A stretch of 11,634 bases of DNA, taken from contig JAKAZN010000019.1 of assembly GCA_021815835.1 (NCBI GenBank), positions 1 to 11,634 on the forward strand, given 5' to 3'. Positions 1-6,250 of this stretch are shown piece after piece. The notes under the pieces are model-generated. The model was given only the letters and a program-made list of their open reading frames with translations, was not told the DNA's origin and did no database searches. The first letter of the stretch is position 1; every line of letters starts with the position of its first letter. This DNA comes from Pseudomonadota bacterium. GTDB taxonomy: Bacteria; Pseudomonadota; Alphaproteobacteria; Acetobacterales; Acetobacteraceae. Made by a program: the position numbers and the translations under genes.

Positions 1-50
1 ACTGCCCGACTGCCCGACCGGCACCCGAGGACGGAAAGAGCCGCCCGGCA

Positions 51-78
51 GCCCGCCCGGCACCGGTCCCGGGCGGGC
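51..78. terminator. GC-rich hairpin downstream of aroQ
   Basis: Positions 51-60 (GCCCGCCCGG) and 69-78 (CCGGGCGGGC) are perfect inverted repeats: a 10-bp all-GC stem with an 8-nt loop. It lies about 65 nt past the aroQ stop on the minus strand. Only a weak pyrimidine stretch (CTCTTTCC) follows on that strand, so it is not a textbook intrinsic terminator. It could slow transcription or protect the 3' end. The rest of 1-142 shows no convincing gene; 2-17 holds two copies of an 8-base unit (CTGCCCGA). Confidence 0.4.
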
Positions 79-142
79 GCGGAGGTCGCAGCGGGAAATC
101 CGTCGCCGTCCGCGTCGCGCCGAGGACGGCGATCCCGCCGGA

Positions 143-601
143 TCACCCATGGCCGGGCGCGCCTTCGTTCAGCAAGCGCGCGACTCGTTGCAGCGCCAGC
201 AGATAGCCCTGGGTGCCGAACCCGGCGATCACGCCGGTGGCCACGGTCGAGACGTAGGAATGGTGGCGGAACGCCTCGCGCTTGTGGACGTTGGAGATAT
301 GCACCTCCAGGATCGGTCCCTCGAAGGTGTTGAGCGCGTCCAGGATCGCCACCGACGTATGGGTGAAGGCGGCCGGGTTGATGACGATTCCGGCGGCGGT
401 TTCGCGCGCTTCGTGAATCCAGTCGATGATCTCGTATTCGCGGTTGCTCTGGTGGAAGCGCAGGGTCAGGTCGAGCTCGGCGGCGCGCGCACGGCACGCT
501 TCCTCCACGTCCGCCAGGGTTTCGTGGCCGTAGATATGCGGCTGGCGCTTGCCGAGCAGATTGAGGTTGGGTCCGTTCAGGACATAGACGAGACGGCTCA
601 T
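143..601 (-). CDS. aroQ: Type II 3-dehydroquinate dehydratase
   Basis: Converts 3-dehydroquinate to 3-dehydroshikimate in the cytoplasm (shikimate pathway; the type II enzyme also serves quinate breakdown). The 152-residue length is normal for the dodecameric type II family. All active-site residues known from the Mycobacterium tuberculosis enzyme are at identical positions: R19, Y24 (RQPHIYG), N75, H81 (NPAAFTHTS), H101 (EVHISNVH), R108 and R112. The start at 601 is chosen because GGAGGA lies 8-9 nt upstream on the minus strand; a GTG at 625 is in frame but would lie upstream of that site. The substrate-loop motif reads [10 protein letters not shown] rather than the common QSNHEGELID, a divergence within the family. 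It is divergent from the Nudix operon. accB and accC often follow aroQ, but the left edge shows no start of accB. Confidence 0.93.
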   Translation of the reverse strand: MSRLVYVLNGPNLNLLGKRQPHIYGHETLADVEEACRARAAELDLTLRFHQSNREYEIIDWIHEARETAAGIVINPAAFTHTSVAILDALNTFEGPILEVHISNVHKREAFRHHSYVSTVATGVIAGFGTQGYLLALQRVARLLNEGAPGHG

Positions 602-624
602 GCGCGGTTCCTCCCAGGGGTGCA

Positions 625-682
625 CGCGCGCCCTATAGGCGATCGGGGCGGGGCGCGCGCCCTATAGGCGATCTGGGCGGGG
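625..682. repeat. Two tandem 29-bp direct repeats with CCTATAGG palindromes
   Basis: Positions 625-653 and 654-682 are adjacent direct repeats that differ at one base. Each contains CGCCCTATAGGCG, whose core CCTATAGG (632-639 and 661-668) is an 8-bp palindrome. A degraded third copy seems to begin at 683. The repeats lie between the divergent aroQ and Nudix starts. Two helically phased palindromes in a divergent leader suggest an operator pair or duplicated promoter core; TATAGG could serve as a -10 element. The repeat is seen directly; the regulatory role is inferred. Confidence 0.75.
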
Positions 683-779
683 CGTGCGCCCCTTGGCGCG
701 GTGGGTGAGGGCGCTTGCCTCCCGGCCCGCCGCCTTACCCCCTGGCCCTCCTCGGCGCCGCTGGTATGGTGCCCCGACC

Positions 780-1427
780 ATGCCCTTCCGCCCACCCGCC
801 GCGCTCCCCCCGCATGACGACGTGACGATCGCGAACGCCACCCGCGTCTGGGACGGGCGCTTCCCGCTCGACGTGATCGATTTCCGCCAGCGCCGCTTCG
901 ACGGGCGGATCTCCGGCCCGCGCCGGTGGGAGCTGTGGCGCCGCGGCCCCGCCGCCGCGCTGCTGCCCTACGATCCCGTCGCGGACTTGGTCCTGCTGAT
1001 CGAGCAATTCCGCCTGCCCGCCCTCGCCGCCGGTATCGATCCGGTCCTGGTGGAACTGCCGGCGGGCCTGTGCGATCCCGGCGAGACGCCGGACCGCACC
1101 GCCGCGCGCGAGACGCGCGAGGAAACCGGCCTGGTTGCCGACCGGCTGGAACGGATTGGCGCCGTCATGCTTTCGCCTGGCGGAACGGACGAGTTCTGCA
1201 CGGTCTTCGCCGGCCGGGTGCGCCTGCCCGCGTTCGGGCCGGACGGCCTGCTCGGCACCGCCGGGCTGGCGGCCGAGGAGGAAGATATCCGCCTGCGCGC
1301 CTGGCCCGCCGCTACCGCGATCGCGGCAGCACAGGACGGCCGGTTTCCCAACGCGCTCACCATGCTCGCGCTGCTGTGGCTGGGCGCGCGGCGGGAGCGG
1401 CTGCGCGACACATGGAGCACAGGATGA
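780..1427 (+). CDS. Nudix hydrolase, ADP-ribose pyrophosphatase-like
   Basis: Probably hydrolyses ADP-ribose or a similar nucleotide-sugar diphosphate to AMP and the sugar phosphate. The 215-residue protein has a perfect Nudix box at residues 96-118 (G-x5-E-x7-REUxEExGU, with RETREETGL). Its flanks match the NudF/ADPRase subgroup: the N-terminal strand ending VLLIEQFR (residues 71-78), and LSPGGTDE (131-138) shortly after the box. The ATG at 780 is chosen because homology begins soon after it. A GTG at 684 is in frame, but its extra 32 residues are low-complexity Arg/Pro/Ala and it sits in the repeat region. No strong ribosome site precedes 780; TATGGT at 765-770 could be a -10 for a nearly leaderless message. 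The stop overlaps the next start (ATGA), implying coupling. Exact substrate unproven. Confidence 0.85.
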   Translation: MPFRPPAALPPHDDVTIANATRVWDGRFPLDVIDFRQRRFDGRISGPRRWELWRRGPAAALLPYDPVADLVLLIEQFRLPALAAGIDPVLVELPAGLCDPGETPDRTAARETREETGLVADRLERIGAVMLSPGGTDEFCTVFAGRVRLPAFGPDGLLGTAGLAAEEEDIRLRAWPAATAIAAAQDGRFPNALTMLALLWLGARRERLRDTWSTG

Positions 1428-2137
1428 CCGAACGTCTGTTCCTCGATCACCCGATGATGCGCGAGGCGACCGCGCGCGTGCTGGGCGCCGGGGCCGAGGG
1501 GATCGTGCTCGATCGCACCATCTTCTACGCCCGCTCCGGCGGCCAGCCCGGCGATAGCGGGGTGCTGCGCTGGGACGGCGGCGAGAGCCCGATCGCCGAG
1601 GCGGTGAAAGGGGAGGGCGAGACGATCCTGCATCTGCCCGCCCCCGATGCGGCGTTGCCGCCGGTGGGCGCTTCGGTGCGGCTGGAGATCGATTGGGACC
1701 GGCGCTATCGGCTGATGCGTAACCACACCGCGCTGCATCTGCTGTCGGCGCTGCTGCGCGGGGCGGCGGTGACCGGGGGATCGGTGGGGCTGGATCGCTC
1801 GCGGCTCGATTTCGACCTGCCCGATCCGCCGGCGAAGGAAACGATCGAGGCGGGGATCAACGCGCTGGTCGCGGGCGCCCATCCGGTCGCGATGGAATGG
1901 GTGGACGAGGCGGTGCTGGACGCCAATCCCGAGATGGTGCGGACCCTGTCGGTGAAGCCGCCGCGCGGCAGCGGGCGGGTGCGGCTGCTGCGGATCGGCG
2001 CGGGCGATCCGCCGGTCGATCTGCAGCCCTGCGGGGGCACGCATGTCGCCAACACCGCCGAGATCGGGCCGGTGCGGGTGTTGAAGATCGAGAACAAGGG
2101 CAAGCAGAACCGGCGCGTATCGATCGCGCTCGACTGA
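1424..2137 (+). CDS. alaX: AlaX-type alanyl-tRNA editing hydrolase
   Basis: A free-standing relative of the alanyl-tRNA synthetase editing domain, which removes serine (or glycine) wrongly attached to tRNA-Ala. All four zinc ligands are present: H101 and H105 (HTALH), and C203 and H207 (CGGTH). The N-terminal half has the glycine-rich FYARSGGQPGDSG segment (residues 34-46) found in the AlaRS beta-barrel domain and in AlaX-M proteins. At 237 residues it fits AlaX-M, not the short AlaX-S form. The start at 1424 overlaps the Nudix stop by ATGA and has GGAG 6 nt upstream; an in-frame ATG at 1412 has a poorly spaced site. It ends 27 nt before sseA. Family assignment is strong; the preferred mischarged amino acid cannot be read from sequence. 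Confidence 0.92.
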   Translation: MTERLFLDHPMMREATARVLGAGAEGIVLDRTIFYARSGGQPGDSGVLRWDGGESPIAEAVKGEGETILHLPAPDAALPPVGASVRLEIDWDRRYRLMRNHTALHLLSALLRGAAVTGGSVGLDRSRLDFDLPDPPAKETIEAGINALVAGAHPVAMEWVDEAVLDANPEMVRTLSVKPPRGSGRVRLLRIGAGDPPVDLQPCGGTHVANTAEIGPVRVLKIENKGKQNRRVSIALD

Positions 2138-2164
2138 CCGCCCGTCGCACCGGAGGAACGCATC

Positions 2165-3004
2165 ATGGATAAGCTCGTCACCACCGCCTGGCTCGCGGCT
2201 GAGCTCGGCAAGCCCGATCTGGTCGTGTTCGACGCCACGAAATACCTGCCGAACGAACCGAAGGACGGGCACACCGAGTTCCTGGCCGCGCATATCCCGG
2301 GCGCGCGGTTCTTCGATATCGACGCGATCGCCGATCCGGAGACCGACCTGCCGCATATGGTGCCCGCGCCGGGACGCTTCGCGCGGCTGCTGGGCGCGCT
2401 CGGCGTGTCCAACGCGTCGCGCGTGGTGTTCTACGATCAGAAGGGCCTGGCCTCGGCCGCGCGCGGCTGGTGGCTGATGGGGCTGTTCGGCCACGACGGA
2501 GCCGCGGTGCTGGATGGCGGCCTGCCGAAATGGCGCGCCGAGGACCGCGCGGTGGAAGCCGGCGCGCCCGCACCCGTCGTGCCGGCAACCTTCCGCCCGC
2601 ATTTCCGCCCGCTGCGGCTGCGCGGGATCGGCGACATGCTGGCCAATCTGGACAGCCGCGCCGAACTGGTGCTGGACGCGCGCGCCGCCGGCCGCTTTGC
2701 CGGCACCGCGCCGGAGCCGCGCCCGGGGATGCGCGCCGGGCGCATTCCGGGATCGGCCAATCTTCCGTACACGGAATTGTTGCGTCCCGACGGCACGTTC
2801 CGCCCGCCCGCCGCGTTGCGCGCGCGCTTCGCCGCCGTGGGCATCGACGGCAGCCGGCCGGTGGTGACCAGTTGCGGCAGCGGCGTGTCGGCCTGCATCC
2901 TGACCCTCGGGATGAGCCTGGCCGGGCTGCCGGAAGCGGCGGTCTATGATGGATCCTGGAGCGAATGGGGCGCGCATCCGACCGTACCCGTGGAGAGCGA
3001 TTGA
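2165..3004 (+). CDS. sseA: 3-mercaptopyruvate sulfurtransferase
   Basis: Two-domain rhodanese-family enzyme that transfers sulfur from 3-mercaptopyruvate (made from cysteine) to an acceptor such as thioredoxin or cyanide. The N-terminal domain spans about residues 5-130 and lacks a catalytic cysteine, as usual. The C-terminal domain (about 155-275) carries the persulfide-forming C237 in the loop CGSGVSA, the MST signature rather than the thiosulfate:cyanide rhodanese loop. R177 and R186 are placed like the mercaptopyruvate-binding arginines. Length, 279 residues, is typical. The start is set by GGAGGA at 2152-2157, 7 nt upstream. It sits between alaX and the metC-like gene, whose ATG begins 2 nt after its TGA. 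No secretion signal is seen, so it is cytoplasmic. Confidence 0.93.
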   Translation: MDKLVTTAWLAAELGKPDLVVFDATKYLPNEPKDGHTEFLAAHIPGARFFDIDAIADPETDLPHMVPAPGRFARLLGALGVSNASRVVFYDQKGLASAARGWWLMGLFGHDGAAVLDGGLPKWRAEDRAVEAGAPAPVVPATFRPHFRPLRLRGIGDMLANLDSRAELVLDARAAGRFAGTAPEPRPGMRAGRIPGSANLPYTELLRPDGTFRPPAALRARFAAVGIDGSRPVVTSCGSGVSACILTLGMSLAGLPEAAVYDGSWSEWGAHPTVPVESD

Positions 3005-3005
3005 A

Positions 3006-4202
3006 ATGACCGAGTTCGACGACAAGGGCTTCCGCACCCGCCTCTCCCATGGCGGGCGCGCCGGCAAGCGGGTGCATGGATTCGTCAATCCGCCGCTGCT
3101 GCGCGGCTCCACGGTGCTTTACCCGACCATGGCGGATCGGCGCGCGCTGGCGGCACGGCGCGGGGAGCAGGTGCTGACCTACGGGCTGGGCGGCAGCGAG
3201 ACGCATTGGGCGCTGGCCGACATGATCGCCGCGATCGAGGGCGGCACGCGGGCCTTCATCGTCGGATCGGGTCTGGCTGCCGTCACCGTGCCGTTGCTGG
3301 CGTATCTGAAATCGGGGGATCACTGCCTGATGCCCGATTCGGTCTATGGGCCGGCGCGCAATTTCGCCACCGGCATGCTCCCGCGCTTTGGTGTCGAAAC
3401 GACATTCTACCCGCCGGAGATCGACGAGGCCGGCATGGCCGCGTTGATCCGCCCCAACACCACGGTCGTCTATACCGAAAGTCCCGGCAGCCACACCTTC
3501 GAGGTGCAGGACATCCCCGCGATCGCGCGGGCGGCGCATGCGCGCGGGGCGAAGGTGCTGATGGACAACACCTGGGGCTTTCATTTCTTCCAGCCTTTCG
3601 CCCATGGCGTCGATGTGTCGATCCAGGCGCTGACGAAATACGCCGGCGGGCATTCGGATCTGCTGATCGGCTCGATCGCGGTGGCGAACGATGCGGAGTG
3701 GAAGACCGTGCACGCGACCGCCGCCGCCCTGGGGCAGTATGCGAGCCCGGATGATTGCTGGCTTTGTCTGCGCGGGCTGCGCACCCTGGCGGTGCGGCTG
3801 GACGCGCAGATGGCGGCGGGGATCGCGGTGGCGGAATGGTTGCGCGGGCGCGACGAGGTGGCGGAGGTGCTGCATCCCGCGCTGCCGGGCGCGCGAGGGC
3901 ACGAGCTGTGGAAGCGCGACTTCTCCGGCGCCTGCTCGTTGTTCGGGGTGGTGTTCCAGCCGGAATACAGCGTGGCAGCGACGCACGCGATGGTGGAGGC
4001 GCTCGATCTGTTCGGGATCGGCGCGTCCTGGGGCGGGTATGAAAGCCTGGCCTTGCCGACGACGGGGTTCGTGACGCGCAGCGCGGGGACCGGGGAATTC
4101 GGGGGGGCGCTGGTGCGGATCCATGTGGGGCTGGAGGATGTCGCGGATCTGATTGCCGATCTGGAACATGGGCTGGAGGTGCTGCGCGCGCACCGGGAGT
4201 GA
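3006..4202 (+). CDS. metC: Cystathionine beta-lyase-like PLP enzyme
   Basis: Cys/Met-metabolism PLP enzyme, 398 residues, best matching cystathionine beta-lyase (cystathionine to homocysteine, pyruvate and ammonia); such enzymes often also desulfurise cysteine. PLP-lysine K211 lies in QALTKYAGGHSD. D187 (MDNTWG) would bind the pyridine nitrogen, Y114 (SVYGPARNF) stack on the ring, and R371 (LVRIHVGLED) bind the substrate carboxylate. SWGGYESL (341-348) is a MetC hallmark. Oddity: where E. coli MetC has YGRRGTLTH, whose Tyr and Arg bind the neighbouring subunit's PLP phosphate, this reads YGLGGSETH, so the arginine is replaced by L61. GGAGAG at 2992-2997 fixes the start. It follows sseA almost without a gap, and both enzymes handle cysteine-derived sulfur. 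Gamma-lyase or another C-S lyase activity cannot be excluded. Confidence 0.87.
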   Translation: MTEFDDKGFRTRLSHGGRAGKRVHGFVNPPLLRGSTVLYPTMADRRALAARRGEQVLTYGLGGSETHWALADMIAAIEGGTRAFIVGSGLAAVTVPLLAYLKSGDHCLMPDSVYGPARNFATGMLPRFGVETTFYPPEIDEAGMAALIRPNTTVVYTESPGSHTFEVQDIPAIARAAHARGAKVLMDNTWGFHFFQPFAHGVDVSIQALTKYAGGHSDLLIGSIAVANDAEWKTVHATAAALGQYASPDDCWLCLRGLRTLAVRLDAQMAAGIAVAEWLRGRDEVAEVLHPALPGARGHELWKRDFSGACSLFGVVFQPEYSVAATHAMVEALDLFGIGASWGGYESLALPTTGFVTRSAGTGEFGGALVRIHVGLEDVADLIADLEHGLEVLRAHRE

Positions 4203-4266
4203 GGGGGGGCGCGCGCGCCCTCACCCGGTTCGCGGCCCAAGCCCGCATCGCGGGAGAGGTGAAGGG
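4199..4266. repeat. REP-like inverted repeat / terminator between convergent genes
   Basis: The metC stop codon lies inside GTGAGGG (4199-4205), which is complementary to CCCTCAC (4218-4224). CCCTCACC (4218-4225) is also nearly complementary to GGTGAAGGGG starting at about 4259, enclosing CCCGCATCGCGGG. The arrangement CCCTCACC ... CGCGGGAGAGGTGAAGG resembles a widespread intergenic palindromic repeat of high-GC proteobacteria (recalled pattern, not searched). With no T-tract, it could act as a bidirectional, Rho-assisted end for metC and bpt. It fills the 69-nt gap. Confidence 0.5.
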
Positions 4267-4271
4267 GGAGG

Positions 4272-5096
4272 TTAGCGGATCGTTCCGGGCACGACCGCCT
4301 CGGTCATCATGGCGGTATCGGCGGGCACCTCGCCGGTCGTCGGGGCCGACAGCTTCGCCTCTGGGCGCAGATCGGCCTCGGTCAGCATCCGCCAGGCGCC
4401 GCCGGCCAGCACCTCGCCGGGACGGAAGCGCGCCTTGTAGGCCATCTTCCGGCTCTCGGCGACCCAATAGCCCAGATAGACATGCGGCAGGCCCAGCGCG
4501 CGGGCGCGCTCGATCAGCCACAGCACCGCATAGGTGCCTAGCGAGCTTCGTTCCAGTTCGGGGGCGAAGAAACTATACACCGCCGACAGCCCGTCCCCCA
4601 GCCGGTCGGTCAGGCAGGCGCCCACCAGGGTGCCCTCGGCGTCGCGGTATTCGACGATGCTGGTCTCGATCGGCGTGTCTTCCACCATGGCGCGGTAGTC
4701 GTAGAAGCTCATGGTCGCCATGTCGCCTTCGCCATGGCGCGCGTGCTGGTAGCGCTGGAACAGATGGAACTGCTCGGCGGTGGCGCGGGCGGGCAGTTCG
4801 AAGCCCTCGATCCCGGCATTGGCCCGCAGGTTGCGCCGCTGCGTGCGGTCGGGCTGGAAGCGGGCGACGGGGATGCGGATCGGCACGCAGGCCTGGCAGG
4901 ACGGGCAGACCGGGGCATAGGCGATATTGTGACTGCGGCGGAAGCCGGCGCGGGACAGCCGGTCGTGCAGACCCTCCGCGCCAGGGCCGGTGATCTCGGT
5001 CACGACTTTCCGCTCCGTCCGGCCCGGCAGATAGGGGCAGGGCAGGGGGGCGGTGGTGTAGAAGAATTGCGGGCGGCGCGGCGATTTGTAGGTCAT
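4272..5096 (-). CDS. bpt: Aspartate/glutamate leucyltransferase (Bpt)
   Basis: Transfers leucine from Leu-tRNA to proteins with N-terminal Asp or Glu, marking them for ClpS/ClpAP degradation (bacterial N-end rule). The 274-residue protein has the ATE N-terminal domain with FFYTTAPLPCPYLPGR (residues 11-26) and cysteines C20, C64, C67 and C70 (CPSCQAC). The GNAT-like ATE C-terminal domain includes SLGTYAVLWLIERAR and YLGYWVAESRKMAYKARF (208-225). Length and motifs match bacterial Bpt rather than eukaryotic ATE1. The start at 5096 has AAGGA 8 nt upstream; an upstream in-frame start at 5201 would add Pro/Ala-rich sequence without homology. The gene stands alone, convergent with metC and divergent from the TauD-family gene. 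Confidence 0.93.
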   Translation of the reverse strand: MTYKSPRRPQFFYTTAPLPCPYLPGRTERKVVTEITGPGAEGLHDRLSRAGFRRSHNIAYAPVCPSCQACVPIRIPVARFQPDRTQRRNLRANAGIEGFELPARATAEQFHLFQRYQHARHGEGDMATMSFYDYRAMVEDTPIETSIVEYRDAEGTLVGACLTDRLGDGLSAVYSFFAPELERSSLGTYAVLWLIERARALGLPHVYLGYWVAESRKMAYKARFRPGEVLAGGAWRMLTEADLRPEAKLSAPTTGEVPADTAMMTEAVVPGTIR

Positions 5097-5114
5097 TGGG
5101 GACGTCCTTGCCGC

Positions 5115-5143
5115 ATGTTCGGGGCAAGCGCCGGGCGGGTCAA
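5115..5143 (-). promoter_or_regulatory. Possible bpt promoter
   Basis: On the minus strand TTGACC (5143-5138) is followed after 17 nt by GAACAT (5120-5115), matching the sigma-70 consensus at 5/6 and 3/6 positions. Initiation would fall close to the AAGGA ribosome site at 5109-5105, giving a very short leader. This is weak evidence; alternatives in this GC-rich gap cannot be excluded. Confidence 0.25.
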
Positions 5144-5208
5144 TGGGGCCTGCTGGCCCGGGGGATGGCCGCTGGGCGGACGATCCCGTCGCCGCGCGCA
5201 AACCAATG

Positions 5209-5237
5209 TTGACAATCGGACACGGACGGCCAGAGTT
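5209..5237 (+). promoter_or_regulatory. Candidate promoter with perfect -35 for the TauD-family gene
   Basis: TTGACA at 5209-5214 is a perfect -35 hexamer, rare by chance in DNA this rich in GC, 61 nt before the dioxygenase start. No good -10 follows: 16-17 nt downstream the bases read CAGAGTT (5231-5237). A consensus -35 with a poor -10 would suit a promoter that needs an activator, or a non-housekeeping sigma factor. The -35 is seen; promoter activity is inferred. Confidence 0.35.
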
Positions 5238-5275
5238 CCTCGATCCCGCAGGGTGGCGGGCAGGAAGGAAACGCG

Positions 5276-6154
5276 ATGAGCGCGCTGCGAGGCAATCAGG
5301 GACCGCGGTACAAAGCCGTCTCCGCGGACGGCGAACCGTTCGAGACCATCACGGTCGATCAGCTCACGCCGATCATCGGCGCGGAGATCGGCGGGGTCGA
5401 TCTGGCGCATCCCTCCAATCACCAACTGGACGAGATCCACCGCGCGCTGGCCGAGAACCAGGTGATCTTCTTCCGCGACCAGACGCTGACGCCGGAGCAG
5501 CATCTGGATTTCGGCCGCAATTTCGGCCCGCTGCACCTCCATCCCGCGGCGCCGCACGCACCGGGCCATCCCGAGCTCATGGTCATCCACGCCGACAAGG
5601 ACAGCCCGCGCGCCAACGGCGAGAACTGGCATTCGGACGTGTCCTGCGACGAACTGCCGCCGCTCGGCAGCATCCTCTATATCAAGACCTGCCCGCCGCA
5701 CGGCGGCGACACGCTGTTCGCCTCCATGTATGCCGCCTATGAGGCGCTGTCGGAACGGATGCGGACCTATCTCGACGGGCTGACCGCGCTGCACGACGGC
5801 GAGCAGGTCTATCGCGGCCTCTATGCGAATTACGGCGTGGCCGACAAGCCCGCCTATCCGCGCGCGGAACATCCGGTGGTGCGCACCCACCCGGTCACCG
5901 GGCGCAAGGCGCTGTATGTGAATCGCGGCTTCACCCGCCGGATCATCGGCATCCCGCGCGACGAGAGCGAGGGCGTGCTGCGCTATCTGTACGAGCACAT
6001 GGAAAACCCGCTGTTCCAGTGCCGCTTCCGCTGGCGGGCCAATTCGGTCGCGTTCTGGGACAATCGCTGCGTGCAGCATCATGCGATGTGGGATTACTGG
6101 CCGCATACGCGGTCCGGTTTCCGGGTCACGGTGCGCGGCGAACGCCCGGTCTGA
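5276..6154 (+). CDS. TauD/TfdA-family Fe(II)/2-oxoglutarate dioxygenase
   Basis: Couples 2-oxoglutarate decarboxylation to hydroxylation of a small organic acid; family members release sulfite from taurine or cleave aryloxy-acid ethers. The 292-residue protein has the iron triad H119-x-D121 (WHSD) and distal H268 (NRCVQHHA). R283 (GFRVTVRG) and T146 (GGDTLF) are placed like the 2-oxoglutarate-binding residues R270 and T126 of E. coli TauD, with the same spacing (27 residues HxD to Thr, 15 His to Arg). All cofactor residues are intact, so it should be active. AGGAAGGA at 5262-5269 fixes the start. No taurine transporter (tauABC) or other sulfonate gene adjoins, so the name taurine dioxygenase is not justified. 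It is divergent from bpt. Confidence 0.9.
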   Translation: MSALRGNQGPRYKAVSADGEPFETITVDQLTPIIGAEIGGVDLAHPSNHQLDEIHRALAENQVIFFRDQTLTPEQHLDFGRNFGPLHLHPAAPHAPGHPELMVIHADKDSPRANGENWHSDVSCDELPPLGSILYIKTCPPHGGDTLFASMYAAYEALSERMRTYLDGLTALHDGEQVYRGLYANYGVADKPAYPRAEHPVVRTHPVTGRKALYVNRGFTRRIIGIPRDESEGVLRYLYEHMENPLFQCRFRWRANSVAFWDNRCVQHHAMWDYWPHTRSGFRVTVRGERPV

Positions 6155-6183
6155 TCGTCGCGTCCGCGGCGCGTCCGGCCCGG

Positions 6184-6207
6184 CGCGCTGCCGTCGGCAA
6201 CAGCGCG
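6184..6207. terminator. Hairpin between convergent dioxygenase and SDR genes
   Basis: CGCGCTG (6184-6190) and CAGCGCG (6201-6207) form a perfect 7-bp stem with a 10-nt loop, about midway in the 96-nt gap where the two genes converge. There is no T-tract on either strand. It is plausibly a shared, Rho-assisted transcription end, but GC-rich hairpins of this size also arise by chance here. Confidence 0.3.
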
Positions 6208-6250
6208 TGGCCTCGGGATCCCGATCGCGATGGGTCCGGCCAGCCGGGCG

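Noticed and set aside
684..779. GTG start giving the Nudix protein 32 extra residues
   Set aside because: The extension is low-complexity and lies in the repeat-containing control region; the conserved fold begins after 780.
968..3112. 714-residue minus-strand open frame opposite the Nudix, AlaX and SseA genes
   Set aside because: His/Arg/Gln/Ala-rich antisense shadow produced by GC-skewed codons; the plus-strand genes have catalytic motifs and ribosome sites.
2178..4193. 671-residue minus-strand open frame opposite sseA and metC
   Set aside because: Same antisense artefact; no family motifs, and the composition is that of a mirrored coding strand.
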